From: an uncultured Blastocatellia bacterium | Lineage (GTDB): Bacteria > Acidobacteriota > Blastocatellia > HR10 | DNA: 64,000 bases | Assembly: GCA_937934295.1 (NCBI GenBank) | Contig: CALHAI010000004.1 | Coordinates: 62,001-126,000, forward strand | Direction of reading: 5' to 3' | Shown: one piece after another, positions 28,300 through 37,031 of the stretch | Numbering within the stretch: position 1 is the stretch's first letter | Layout: each line of letters opens with the position of its first letter | Translations under genes and position numbers: made by a program | Notes under the pieces: model-generated | Database searches by the model: none | The model's input: only the letters and a program-made list of their open reading frames with translations | Told to the model about the DNA's origin: nothing

Positions 28300-28671
28300 A
28301 TGCGGCGATGGATCGTTTGGGTGATTGTCTCCTCCTTTGTCGTTCCGCTGGTCAACCTTTTAGCTCAGGAACAGAAAGCGGGTCAGGCACCAGCGGCGCC
28401 GAAGGTGCAGCCCGCGCTCAAGACCCATTCGGGTGAAGTCGTGTCGGTGGACACGACGAAGAATCAGATCGTGATCAAGCAGCGGACGGGAAAGGAAATG
28501 ACGCTGGAAGTCGCTCCGGACGCTCGGATCACGAAGGCGCGTCAGACGATCACCCTGAGCGATGTGAAGCCAGGTGACCGGGTGACTACCCGATGCGATG
28601 AGTCCGGCGGCAAGTGCGTGCTCAAGTCCATTCGCGTTCAGGTAGCGCGCGCGGCTGCGCGGACGTCGTGA
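28300..28671 (+). CDS. Small secreted beta-rich protein of unknown function
   Basis: A 123-residue protein with a signal peptide ([22 protein letters not shown], cleavage probably before QEQ) and a mature domain of alternating beta strands ([54 protein letters not shown]). The pattern resembles short OB-like domains of the DUF5666 type, with a Cys pair (C105 and C112) that could form a disulfide. It stands alone with its own promoter and terminator, so it may be abundant. The function is unknown. Confidence 0.85.
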   Translation: MRRWIVWVIVSSFVVPLVNLLAQEQKAGQAPAAPKVQPALKTHSGEVVSVDTTKNQIVIKQRTGKEMTLEVAPDARITKARQTITLSDVKPGDRVTTRCDESGGKCVLKSIRVQVARAAARTS

Positions 28672-28680
28672 AGGTGCATG

Positions 28681-28741
28681 GGACGGCTCTCGTCGAGTGA
28701 GATCTCGGGCGCTTGGCGAGAGCCGTCCTGAATTTTTATTT
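28681..28741 (+). terminator. Strong Rho-independent terminator
   Basis: A perfect 12-bp stem, GGACGGCTCTCG (28681-28692) with CGAGAGCCGTCC (28717-28728), then TGAATTTTTATTT. It lies 9 bp after the small secreted protein gene. Confidence 0.85.
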
Positions 28742-28780
28742 CTCGTTCACCGATTGCTCGAAAGACCTGGACGATCCCCC

Positions 28781-30325
28781 ATGCTCTTCAAGGTCCTGAG
28801 TGCGGCGACGCTTGGCATCGAGGCCTATCTCGTGGAGGTCGAGGTGGATCTCTCTCCGCGAGCGGGCGATCAGGCCGGGGCGGCTTTCATCATGGTGGGC
28901 CTGCCCGATGCCGCCGTCCGAGAGAGTCGCGAGCGGATTCGCGCGGCCATCCAAAATTGCGGCTTCTTCTTCCCCATCCATCGGGTCACGGTGAACCTCG
29001 CGCCGGCGGACATCAAGAAGGAGGGGTCGAGCTTCGATCTGCCGATCGCCGTGGGCATTCTCGGGGCGAACGGATATTTGGAGGGCGTGAGCCTGGAAGA
29101 TGCGCTCTTTGTGGGAGAGCTCTCATTGGATGGTCGAGTCCGACCGATTCGCGGCGCCTTGCCGATCGCCGTGACGGCGAGAGCGCGAGGAATCCGGCGG
29201 ATGTTCCTGCCGCCGGAGAATGCGCGCGAAGCGGCCGTCGTCGAAGGGGTTGATATCTATCCGGTGAGCGCGCTCCCTGAGCTTGTCGAGATCCTCACCG
29301 GACGGCGCTCCGTGGCTCCCGTGCGCCTCTCTCCGGAGGCATTCTCGGCGGACATCAATCGCTATCCCGTTGACTTCAGTGAGGTGAAGGGGCAGCTGGC
29401 GGCCAAACGCGCCATTGAGGTCGCCTGTGCCGGGGGGCACAACATCCTGATGATCGGTCCACCCGGCAGTGGCAAGACGATGCTCGCCAAGCGCATCCCA
29501 ACGATCCTCCCTCCGCTCACCTTTGAAGAAGCCATCGAGGTCACCAAGATTCACAGCGTCGTCGGATTGACCGAAGAGCGCGGTCTCGTCGTGATGCGTC
29601 CCTTTCGCGCACCGCATCATACGATCAGCGATGCCGGGCTCATCGGAGGGGGAGCCATCCCGCGTCCGGGCGAAGTCAGCCTCGCCCATCATGGCGTCCT
29701 CTTTTTGGACGAGTTGCCCGAATTCGATCGAAACGTCCTCGAGGTCCTTCGACAACCGCTGGAAGACGGACGGGTGACGATCTCGCGGGCCGCCATGTCG
29801 CTGACCTTCCCCGCGCGGTTCATGCTCGTGGCGGCGATGAACCCCTGTCCATGCGGGTATTGGGGCTCGCGCGTTCGCGAATGTACGTGCACCCCGGCGA
29901 TGATCCAGCGTTACGTCTCGAAGATCTCCGGACCGTTGCTGGACCGCATAGACATTCACGTCGAAGTCCCGGCCGTGCGGTTCCGTGAACTCGCTGAGGA
30001 TGCGCCAGGCGAAAACTCTCTGATGATCCGAGCGCGCGTAGTCCGTGCGCGCGCGCTCCAACTGCGCCGATACGCGACTGATGGCATTTATTGTAATGCG
30101 CAGATGACTCCCCGATTGATTCGCAAGTCTTGTCGTCTGGAGGAGTCGGCGCACCGCCTCTTGGAGCACGCCGTCTCCCGCTTGGGGCTTTCGGCGCGCG
30201 CCTACGATCGCATTCTGAAGGTGAGCCGCACGATCGCCGATCTCGAGGAGAGCGAGCTCATTCGATCGCACCACATCTCCGAAGCCATTCAATATCGCAG
30301 CCTCGATCGCGCGTACTGGATGTGA
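28781..30325 (+). CDS. comM: YifB/ComM-family Mg-chelatase-like AAA+ ATPase
   Basis: Hexameric helicase of the ComM family, which promotes branch migration of incoming DNA in natural transformation. It has 514 residues. An N-terminal Lon-S16-like fold ([26 protein letters not shown]) precedes an AAA+ core with Walker [15 protein letters not shown], Walker [12 protein letters not shown] and the [16 protein letters not shown] motif. The C-terminal region contains [10 protein letters not shown] and a CTCTP Cys group. A ComEA-like protein lies 3 kb downstream, so competence is plausible. Confidence 0.93.
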   Translation: MLFKVLSAATLGIEAYLVEVEVDLSPRAGDQAGAAFIMVGLPDAAVRESRERIRAAIQNCGFFFPIHRVTVNLAPADIKKEGSSFDLPIAVGILGANGYLEGVSLEDALFVGELSLDGRVRPIRGALPIAVTARARGIRRMFLPPENAREAAVVEGVDIYPVSALPELVEILTGRRSVAPVRLSPEAFSADINRYPVDFSEVKGQLAAKRAIEVACAGGHNILMIGPPGSGKTMLAKRIPTILPPLTFEEAIEVTKIHSVVGLTEERGLVVMRPFRAPHHTISDAGLIGGGAIPRPGEVSLAHHGVLFLDELPEFDRNVLEVLRQPLEDGRVTISRAAMSLTFPARFMLVAAMNPCPCGYWGSRVRECTCTPAMIQRYVSKISGPLLDRIDIHVEVPAVRFRELAEDAPGENSLMIRARVVRARALQLRRYATDGIYCNAQMTPRLIRKSCRLEESAHRLLEHAVSRLGLSARAYDRILKVSRTIADLEESELIRSHHISEAIQYRSLDRAYWM

Positions 30326-30328
30326 GCC

Positions 30329-31522
30329 TCACTTGGCCGGGTGAGAGGATGCCAGGCGCGGCCGCAGCATGAGCGCGCGTTCATCGGGAATCCAGAGCGT
30401 GAGGAACGATGTCGCCAGAGGAAACGCCGCCATTGCGGCGAGAACGCCTTCGAAACCGAACGTCCGCGTGAGCGGCTCGCACAGCGCCGGAGACATCGAG
30501 CCGATCCCCCAAGCGAAACCCATCATCAGCGCGGAGACCGTGGAGGTCTCTCCAGGGGCCAGCTCTTGAGCTGTCGCGACGTTCACCGGGAAGATGGACA
30601 TGAGGGCGAAGCCCCCGGCGATGAGGGCGGCCATGCTCAATGGCCCCGTCGTCAGCGCAGCCGTCGCTAGAAAGAGGGGGATGAGTATTCCCGTCCCAAG
30701 CGTGAGCCATCGGCCACCGAAGCGTTCGGCAAAGGCTCCTCCGAGGAAGCTCCCGCAGGCGCCGGCCAATAAGTAAGCGGTCAGAAGCCCCCCGGTCTCT
30801 CGCAAGCTGTATCCCCGATGCGTCAAGATGAAGGGCATGTAGCTGTTGGTCATCACGTAGGTGGCCGAGCGCGAGACGGTGATGGTGTAGAGGGCGAGCA
30901 TCGGGCGCCAGATCGCTCGCAGCGTCGAGGTCAAGCTCCCGAACGCCTCTCGCTTATCCGAGAGGAGCCGATCCTCCCTGGGGCCATATCGGGAGATGAG
31001 CAAAGTGGCCACCCATCCAAGGGGCATCAGGAGATACGTGTGCGTCAAATCCGTCGCCGCAACGATTGCCGTGATGATCAGGGGGCCGAGGGCGAAGCCC
31101 AGCGTCCCCGAAGACGAGAACGTCGAGAGCGCCAGACGGCGTCGATGTTCATTAGCGCGGGCGACTAGCGCCGCGCCTTGCGGATGAAACGCGCCGTTGC
31201 CCATCCCCCCGAGGATGAGGAAGAGTAGGAGCATCCCATACGACGTAGCCGTGCCGATTAGGGAGATGAACGATCCGGCGATGGCCGGTCCGACGACGGC
31301 GAACGCGCGGCGCGTATATCGGTCGGCGAGAAATCCGTACACGGGTTGCATGAGCGAAGAGGTGAGATTCAAAAGAGGGGCGAGCCAAAAAACCTCGGCT
31401 TCGCTCAGATTCAGCCGTCGGGCGATCAGCGGCAGCAGCGGATACAGGGTGCTCGTATGCAGATCGTTGACGAAGTGGCCGAACCCGAGAACCAAGAGGG
31501 TGCGCCTCCCTTCCCCCTTCAT
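30329..31522 (-). CDS. MFS exporter, fosmidomycin-resistance (Fsr)-like
   Basis: Major facilitator with twelve helices, 397 residues. The N-terminus (LGFGHFVNDLHTSTLYPLLPL) and the LADRYTRR loop between helices 2 and 3 match the Fsr family, and LGGMGNGAFHPQGAALV is a characteristic helix 4 segment. Substrates of such proteins are small drugs or metabolites and cannot be named here. It converges on comM with only 3 bp between stops and no terminator visible. Confidence 0.85.
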   Translation of the reverse strand: MKGEGRRTLLVLGFGHFVNDLHTSTLYPLLPLIARRLNLSEAEVFWLAPLLNLTSSLMQPVYGFLADRYTRRAFAVVGPAIAGSFISLIGTATSYGMLLLFLILGGMGNGAFHPQGAALVARANEHRRRLALSTFSSSGTLGFALGPLIITAIVAATDLTHTYLLMPLGWVATLLISRYGPREDRLLSDKREAFGSLTSTLRAIWRPMLALYTITVSRSATYVMTNSYMPFILTHRGYSLRETGGLLTAYLLAGACGSFLGGAFAERFGGRWLTLGTGILIPLFLATAALTTGPLSMAALIAGGFALMSIFPVNVATAQELAPGETSTVSALMMGFAWGIGSMSPALCEPLTRTFGFEGVLAAMAAFPLATSFLTLWIPDERALMLRPRLASSHPAK

Positions 31523-31563
31523 GCTCGCCTCCGCGTGCGATCACTCTGCTTCGCCGCGTGCTG

Positions 31564-31920
31564 TCGGAAATGCTCGACGATCATTCGAGAAACGCGCCCG
31601 AAGCGAATGCAGGATACCCTGCTGAGGAGGAAGGGGTCCGCTTGCGGCAGCGCCCCGATGATCCCGTCCCCGCTCCAGGCGATCGGCTGCCGATCGCGTC
31701 CCACGGTCTTCACGGCCCGATGGTGGAAGCTGTGGACCTCAGCCATCGTCTCTCCGGCCAAACGCGCCAGGATCGTCCCCTCTTCGATGCGGTGTGCTCC
31801 TTCTCCGCCCAGGAGCCGCCAATCGGTCTCATCGCGTTTCTGCCAAACCGGTCCGAGTCGCGAGTGTGGCGGCTGCCCATATCGGCGCGGATCCCCGTCG
31901 CTTTGCCTCTCGCTCGGCGG
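31564..31920 (-). pseudogene. Decayed peptidase C26 / gamma-glutamyl hydrolase fragment
   Basis: The 548-bp gap between the MFS gene and the glycosyltransferase holds an open - strand stretch matching the C-terminal half of class I glutamine-amidotransferase-like hydrolases (PuuD type): HRIEEGTILARLAGE, EVHSFHHRAVKTVGRD, SGDGIIGAL and ADPFLL. The expected GVQ(W/Y)HPE triad segment is destroyed after PFLL; pieces of a related tail occur in another frame, and RMIVEHFRQHA resembles the last helix. No catalytic Cys nucleophile region is found upstream. I read this as a truncated, frameshifted remnant. Confidence 0.45.
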
Positions 31921-32070
31921 TCGCATCGTTGCCTCTCTGCGAAGAAGCGCGTCGCGCGAAAAGTATTCAGTGTAGTGAGCGTGCACGCCTTTGTCAAAGG
32001 CAGCCTCTGGCAGCTCAAGGGGACGATCGTCCGGCGCGCATGCTACCATTAGGAGGCGGAGAGAGCGAGA

Positions 32071-33465
32071 ATGAAGATCGCCCTGGTCGTCCATCGATTC
32101 TTCCCCGATGGTATCGGGGGAGTCGAGACGCTGGCCGCTCGCTTGGCTCACGCGCTGCGGAAGCGAGGCCATGACGTGCTCCTCCTCTGCGCGGCGCGTT
32201 CGCTCGGATCCGAAGGGCCGATCCGCTTCCTTCGGGAAGCATATGAAGAGATCCCTGTTCTGCGCGTCGCGGGAGAGGGGGAGAAAAAGGTGGCGCCGAT
32301 TCGGGCCACATATCGAGATGATATGATCGGCGAAGCCGTCACGCGGTTGTGGATCGAGGAGCGTCCCGATCTCGTGCATGTGCTGCATGGATTGTTTCTT
32401 TCAGCTTCGGTCATCGAGAGCGTTCGTCGAGTGGGGCTGCCGCTGGTGTGGACGCTTCCGGATTATTGGCCCATCTGTTGGAAGACGACGCTCCTCACCT
32501 GGGATGACCGGCTTTGCGCGGGGGATTGGGTGGTGCCGACATCCGAATGCGTGGCCTGTGTGATCTTCGAGAGCCGAACCTATCGCCGGCTCTTCGGCGA
32601 AAGCCGATTCTGGCCGCGGCCGCTGGCGCGCGGACTTGTTCGAATCGTCCGAAGTTCGGTTGGACGCCGCCTCGTCCCTTCGCTCTGGGCGCATACCATC
32701 GAGGCGCTTCGCGCGCGGCCCGCATGGTTTCACGCACTCGTTCACCGTGCGGATGCCCTCGTCGCCGTGAGTCCGTTCTCTTTCGACCTCTTCCGCGCCG
32801 CTGGGTTTCCTCGCCTTCGACTCATCGAGCAAACGATCGTCCCACCCGAAGACACTCTGGCGACGTCGGCGCCGTGGGCGATCGTGCGCTTCGGCTATAT
32901 CGGGCGGATGAATTACGCCAAGGGCGTTGACCTGCTCGTTCGAGCTTTTCGACTCGCCGATGTGGGACAGCGTGCGACGCTCGAGCTTTTTGGCGCGTTC
33001 GAGGACGCGGCGTTTCGCGATCACGTCCTGCGGCTGGCGGATCGAGATCCGCGCATTCACTTTCACGGCGAATTCCCACCGGAACGACTGGGAGAGGTCC
33101 TCGCGCAAATAGATGTGCTCGTCATCCCCTCGCGATGGCCGGAGACGGGGCCGCTTGTGCTCCTGGAAGCCTTCGCAGTCGGACGTCCAGTCATCGGTGC
33201 GCGCCTGGGGCAGATGGAGCGGGCGATAGAGCCGGGACGAAGCGGATGGTTCTTTGAGCGAGCGAATGCGCATGATCTCGCGGCCGTCTTGAGGAGGATC
33301 GTCGAGCAGCCTGAGGACTGGTCACGCCTTCGGAAGAATATTCGTCCGGTGAGGCCTTTCGAGGAGATGGTGCGCGAGTATGAGGCGCTCTATCGCGAAT
33401 GCGTGGAACGCCATGGTCGCGAGACTTCGAGCGGGGACGTCGCAGGTTCGGACGCTCATCGGTGA
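32071..33465 (+). CDS. GT4-type glycosyltransferase
   Basis: Cytoplasmic GT-B glycosyltransferase of 464 residues. The acceptor domain begins ALVVHRFFPDGIGGVETLAARLA, the nucleotide-sugar domain includes FGYIGRMNYAKGVDLLVRAF, and the ETGPLVLLEAFAVGRPVIG stretch holds the E-x7-E motif. A Cys-rich insert in the N-terminal domain (CWKTT...CAGD...CVACV) is seen in some group 1 transferases of polysaccharide clusters. The target is probably a cell-surface glycan. It starts 22 bp past the decayed hydrolase region behind AGGAGGCGGAG. Confidence 0.88.
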   Translation: MKIALVVHRFFPDGIGGVETLAARLAHALRKRGHDVLLLCAARSLGSEGPIRFLREAYEEIPVLRVAGEGEKKVAPIRATYRDDMIGEAVTRLWIEERPDLVHVLHGLFLSASVIESVRRVGLPLVWTLPDYWPICWKTTLLTWDDRLCAGDWVVPTSECVACVIFESRTYRRLFGESRFWPRPLARGLVRIVRSSVGRRLVPSLWAHTIEALRARPAWFHALVHRADALVAVSPFSFDLFRAAGFPRLRLIEQTIVPPEDTLATSAPWAIVRFGYIGRMNYAKGVDLLVRAFRLADVGQRATLELFGAFEDAAFRDHVLRLADRDPRIHFHGEFPPERLGEVLAQIDVLVIPSRWPETGPLVLLEAFAVGRPVIGARLGQMERAIEPGRSGWFFERANAHDLAAVLRRIVEQPEDWSRLRKNIRPVRPFEEMVREYEALYRECVERHGRETSSGDVAGSDAHR

Positions 33466-33841
33466 GGGCTCGTGGTGGGAGCCCATTGAGGGGGGGCTCA
33501 AGGGCATCGGCGCGCTCGCCCTCCTTCTTGCTCTCGCGCTCGCCGCATCGCGTTTTCGATCCTGGAGAGAAGAGCGCGCGGTTCCACAACCCCACGCGTC
33601 GATCGAAGGCCGGTGCGCGCCGGGGAACGTTGATCTGAATCGGGCGACACCGGAAGAGTTGGAGGCCGTCCCCGGCATCGGCCCGGTCCTGGCGCAGGAG
33701 ATCGTGCGCTATCGCGAGCGGCACGGGCCGTTCCGCCGCGTGGAGGAGCTGCTGATCCTGCGCGGCGTGAGCGTGCGGAAGCTTCGCGCGTTGTCCTCTT
33801 TCCTCTGTGTCGAAGGGGGGCACCCGGCGGAGACGAATTGA
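33413..33841 (+). CDS. ComEA-like helix-hairpin-helix protein
   Basis: A 142-residue membrane-anchored protein overlapping the end of the glycosyltransferase gene. A membrane helix (about residues 30-48, GIGALALLLALALAA) is followed by two helix-hairpin-helix motifs: VDLNRATPEELEAVPGIGPVLA and FRRVEELLILRGVSVRKL. This is the layout of ComEA DNA receptors that bind incoming DNA in competence, or of related HhH proteins. The start is uncertain (ATG 33380 is also in frame). Confidence 0.78.
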   Translation: MVARLRAGTSQVRTLIGEGSWWEPIEGGLKGIGALALLLALALAASRFRSWREERAVPQPHASIEGRCAPGNVDLNRATPEELEAVPGIGPVLAQEIVRYRERHGPFRRVEELLILRGVSVRKLRALSSFLCVEGGHPAETN

Positions 33842-33875
33842 CGGATGCGAGGGTGGGCTATAGCATTGAGGCCCT

Positions 33876-35297
33876 ATGTCAGGGCCACACTTTCATCTCA
33901 TCGGAATCGGCGGGACGGCAATGGCCGGACTGGCCGGGCTCTTGCTGGCCAAGGGATATCGGGTCACGGGATCGGATCAGGACGTCTATCCCCCGATGTC
34001 GGAGCTGCTCGACCGCCTGGGGATTCCGATCGCTCGGGGGTATCGGCCGGAGAATTTGCGACCGCATCCGGATCGCGTCGTCATCGGGAATGCTCTCTCG
34101 CGGGGGAATCCGGAGATCGAATATGCGCTCGACGCGAAATTGCACTACGTCTCTCTGCCCGAGGTCCTTCGAGAAGAGTTCATTCGCGGTCGGCATTCGG
34201 TCGTGATCGCGGGGACGCACGGCAAGACGACGACGACCTCGCTCATGGTCTGGGCGCTCGAACAGGGGGGGCAGCGCCCGAGCTTCCTGATCGGTGGGAT
34301 CGCGGAGAATTTCGGGACGAACTTTCGGTGGAGCGAGAGCGCGTACTTCGTCATCGAAGGAGACGAATACGACAGCGCTTTCTTCGACAAAGGGCCGAAG
34401 TTCATGCACTATCTGCCGGACACGGTGATCGTGAACACCATCGAGTTCGATCATGCCGACATCTATCCTGATCTGGAGGCGGTGAAGACGGCCTTTCGGC
34501 GCTTGATCAACATCATCCCTCGGCGGGGTTGCCTGATCGCCGATTTCGATTCGCCAGTCGTGCGCGAGGTGGTCGCCGGAGCCTGGTGTCCCGTGCATTC
34601 GTTCGGCTTGATGGCGGAGGCGGAGTGGCGCGCCCTTGAGATTCGCGTCACCGAACGGGGGACGACGTTTGAGGTGCGACATCGCGGTCTCTTCGTGGGG
34701 GAGTTCTTCACACCCTTAGTGGGCGAGTTCAACGTGCGCAATTGTTTGGCCGTCATCGCAGCCGCCACCGCGCTCGGCATCGAGCGCGAGGCGATCGCTC
34801 GCGCTCTGGCGAGTTTCCGCAGCGTCCGGCGCCGCATGGAGGTGAGGGCGGAGATCGCGGGGATCACGCTCATTGACGATTTCGCGCATCATCCGACGGC
34901 CGTGCGCGTCACTCTGGAAGCGCTACGCCAACGGTATCCCAATCGGCGACTCATCGCCGTCTTCGAGCCGAGATCGCGCACGTCGCGCCTTCGGATCATG
35001 CAACCGGCTTTCGAAGAGGCATTCCTTGCGGCCGATGTCGCCGTCCTCGGTCCGGTGTTCCGACCGGAGGTCATTTCGGAAGAGGCGCGGCTCTCACCAT
35101 CGGAGCTCGCGCGCGCGCTTCGAGAGCGCGGACGTCCGGCCTATGCCTTCTCAGGGGTGGAGGAGATCGTGAGCGCTCTCGACGAGATGCTCGTGCCCGG
35201 CGATGTCGTCGTCGTCCTCTCCAATGGAGATTTCGGAGGGCTTCATGAGAAGCTCATCCTGAGGCTCCGCGAGCGCGGCTCAGCGAAGACCCGGTGA
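33876..35297 (+). CDS. mpl: UDP-MurNAc:tripeptide ligase Mpl (murein recycling)
   Basis: Attaches L-Ala-gamma-D-Glu-meso-DAP to UDP-MurNAc during peptidoglycan recycling. It is a Mur ligase of 473 residues with an N-terminal UDP-binding fold (HLIGIGGTAMAGLAGLLLAKG), an ATP site AGTHGKTTTTSL, and EGDEYDSAFFDKGPKF, which separates Mpl from MurC. A C-terminal domain contains DDFAHHPTAVRVTL. It points to a Gram-negative wall with meso-diaminopimelate. Confidence 0.9.
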   Translation: MSGPHFHLIGIGGTAMAGLAGLLLAKGYRVTGSDQDVYPPMSELLDRLGIPIARGYRPENLRPHPDRVVIGNALSRGNPEIEYALDAKLHYVSLPEVLREEFIRGRHSVVIAGTHGKTTTTSLMVWALEQGGQRPSFLIGGIAENFGTNFRWSESAYFVIEGDEYDSAFFDKGPKFMHYLPDTVIVNTIEFDHADIYPDLEAVKTAFRRLINIIPRRGCLIADFDSPVVREVVAGAWCPVHSFGLMAEAEWRALEIRVTERGTTFEVRHRGLFVGEFFTPLVGEFNVRNCLAVIAAATALGIEREAIARALASFRSVRRRMEVRAEIAGITLIDDFAHHPTAVRVTLEALRQRYPNRRLIAVFEPRSRTSRLRIMQPAFEEAFLAADVAVLGPVFRPEVISEEARLSPSELARALRERGRPAYAFSGVEEIVSALDEMLVPGDVVVVLSNGDFGGLHEKLILRLRERGSAKTR

Positions 35298-35337
35298 ACG
35301 GGATCACGCTCCGTGTGGACGAGATGTGGCGGAGCGG

Positions 35338-36411
35338 CTATGAGGGCGTGAGAAGTGCGGCCAGATCCTCTCGTTGGCGGGCGGCGAGCTGCCCGCAAGC
35401 GGCGGCGATCTCCCGGCCTCGAGGTCGGCGGATGAATGTGGGAATGCCCGCCGCGCGCAAGATCTGTTGGAAGCGCGCGATGCGCGACTCCGGCGATGAG
35501 GCGAAGGGGAGCTCGGGGGCGGGATTGTATGGGATCACATTCACCTTCGCGCGAATTCCGCGCAGCAGCCGGATGAGCCGTCGCGCGTCCTCCTCGCCGT
35601 CGTTGATCCCCTCAAGCATCACATACTCGAAGGAGATCCACTCGTTCCTTCGGAGCGGATACGCGCGACAGGCAGCCAGCAGTTCCTCAAGGGGCCATCG
35701 CCGATTGATCGGCATGAGCTGATCCCGAAGCGCGTTCGTCGTCGCCGCGAGCGAGATGGCCAGCTCCGGCCGAATAGGCTCTGTGGCGAGGCGGCGAATC
35801 CGCGGGACGACGCCGGCCGTCGAAAGCGTGATCCGCCGTTGGGAGATGTTCATCCCCCTTGAGTCGCAGAAGAGGCGGATCGCCTTCATCACGTTCTCAT
35901 AGTTCAGAAGCGGCTCACCCATCCCCATGAGGACGAGATTGAGTCCCCGCTTCGGCTTCGCCTCGGGGCCATAGAGGTCATTGAGGATGAGCCAGGCTTG
36001 GGCCACAATCTCGCCAGCCTCCAGGTTCCGCAGAAGGCCCAGGCGGGCCGTCATGCAGAATTGGCACGCCAGCGGACACCCAGCTTGCGTGGAGAGGCAG
36101 ATCGTGTCGGCATACGGTTCAGGAATCCACACCGACTCGATTCGCACCCCATCTCTCAACCGCAGCAGATAACGCCGCGTCCCATCGCTCGCTTGGAAGA
36201 CGTCGGCGACCTCCACATCGGTGATGACGTATTCGGCCGCGAGCGCCTCTCGCAAAGGGAGGGGAAGATCGGTCGCCGCCCGAAGGTCAACGATCCGCCG
36301 CCGGTGGAGTGCCTCAAAGAGCTGATGCGCGCGATACGGCTTTGGATCGCGTGCGCGCAGCAACTCTTTCAGCTCCTCTCGCGTCCGCCCAAGAAGCGCT
36401 TCTCGCATCAT
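35338..36411 (-). CDS. rlmN: Dual-specificity 23S rRNA/tRNA adenine-C2 methyltransferase
   Basis: Radical SAM enzyme that methylates A2503 of 23S rRNA and A37 of tRNAs. It has 357 residues. The iron-sulfur motif is CPLACQFC, the SAM motif MGMGEPLLNYENV follows, and the C-terminal catalytic Cys occurs in EIAAACGQL. An N-terminal HhH-like helper domain (FEALHRRRIVDLRAATDLP) is typical. It is convergent with mpl with 40 bp between the ends. Confidence 0.94.
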   Translation of the reverse strand: MMREALLGRTREELKELLRARDPKPYRAHQLFEALHRRRIVDLRAATDLPLPLREALAAEYVITDVEVADVFQASDGTRRYLLRLRDGVRIESVWIPEPYADTICLSTQAGCPLACQFCMTARLGLLRNLEAGEIVAQAWLILNDLYGPEAKPKRGLNLVLMGMGEPLLNYENVMKAIRLFCDSRGMNISQRRITLSTAGVVPRIRRLATEPIRPELAISLAATTNALRDQLMPINRRWPLEELLAACRAYPLRRNEWISFEYVMLEGINDGEEDARRLIRLLRGIRAKVNVIPYNPAPELPFASSPESRIARFQQILRAAGIPTFIRRPRGREIAAACGQLAARQREDLAALLTPS

Positions 36412-36522
36412 TTCGCATTATAGCGGCGGCTGGACGGATTCCCAAGACAAAGGGACACATCTATTGGCCGTGGCGATCTCGACCCCCGTTTTCGCGGACA
36501 TCACGCGGGGTCAATTTTTCCC

Positions 36523-36551
36523 TTGACAATGTCGAGGACTATTTGTATACT
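36523..36551 (+). promoter_or_regulatory. Near-perfect sigma70 promoter before the MRERGQ genes
   Basis: TTGACA (36523-36528), 17-bp spacer, TATACT (36546-36551). The leader to the first start codon is about 35 nt and includes AAGGAGAG. Such a strong promoter for a 36-codon gene argues that the product matters. Confidence 0.85.
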
Positions 36552-36592
36552 TTGAACCGATGCTGGATTTCGATCACATAAGGAGAGATGAT

Positions 36593-36703
36593 ATGCGCGA
36601 AAGAGGACAACTCGACATGGTGACGCTCGTGCTGATCATGGCGTTTGTGATCCTGTTCCTGTTCATGTTCTTGCTGTTGGGAGGCGGAGGCGCAGGGTCA
36701 TAA
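36593..36703 (+). CDS. 36-residue membrane protein MRERGQ-1
   Basis: Very small protein starting MRERGQLD, then about 21 hydrophobic residues (residues 9-29, rich in Leu, Met and Phe), then a GGGGAGS tail. AGGAG lies 7 bp upstream of the ATG. It shares its first eight residues (L/I7 apart) and its overall shape with a second gene 108 bp downstream. It has a near-consensus promoter and its own terminator. The function is unknown: a respiratory-complex accessory peptide, or a minimal prepilin-like protein because of the RGQ-x-D before the helix, are possibilities only. Confidence 0.72.
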   Translation: MRERGQLDMVTLVLIMAFVILFLFMFLLLGGGGAGS

Positions 36704-36731
36704 CTCGTTTCTTTGCCTGCGCGTCTCGAGA

Positions 36732-36776
36732 ATCCCCTGTGACGTCGTTCTGGCGAAGCACAGGGGATGTTTTTTT
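36732..36776 (+). terminator. Rho-independent terminator after MRERGQ-1
   Basis: A perfect 10-bp stem ATCCCCTGTG (36732-36741) and CACAGGGGAT (36759-36768), then GTTTTTTT. It stands between the two small paralogous genes, so the second depends on readthrough or an unseen promoter. Confidence 0.87.
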
Positions 36777-36811
36777 ATGGGTTTTATTGCTCCGTTCAGG
36801 GGGGGAGGGGT

Positions 36812-36913
36812 ATGCGCGAAAGGGGGCAAATTGATCCGATAATGCTCGTGTTGCTCCTGATGCTGGCGTTTTTCCTGATCATGATAGTTCTGTTGTTGCC
36901 GCGGCCAGCATAG
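36812..36913 (+). CDS. 33-residue membrane protein MRERGQ-2
   Basis: Paralogue of the preceding small gene: MRERGQIDPI, a hydrophobic helix (about residues 11-29, MLVLLLMLAFFLIMIVLLL) and a PRPA tail. A very strong GGGGGGAGGGG ribosome site lies immediately upstream. The six-residue start is identical to its neighbour, while the helix and tail have diverged, which argues for protein-level selection on the N-terminus. The function is unknown. A 6-bp GGGAGC/GCTCCC hairpin follows at 36958-36982 without a T tract. Confidence 0.68.
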   Translation: MRERGQIDPIMLVLLLMLAFFLIMIVLLLPRPA

Positions 36914-37031
36914 GAGACGCAACATCTGAGGATCCTTCACCGTCTGCTTCGTAAAATGGGAGCTCTCCTTAGTGTTGCTCCCTGCATGAGGGGGATTGCC
37001 TTTCCTGTTCGAGTCACGATAAGATGATTTC

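Noticed and set aside
32050..32388. - strand reading of the start of the GT4 gene as an extension of the C26 fragment
   Set aside because: It overlaps the well-supported glycosyltransferase N-terminus; only the part between 31564 and 31920 resembles a hydrolase.
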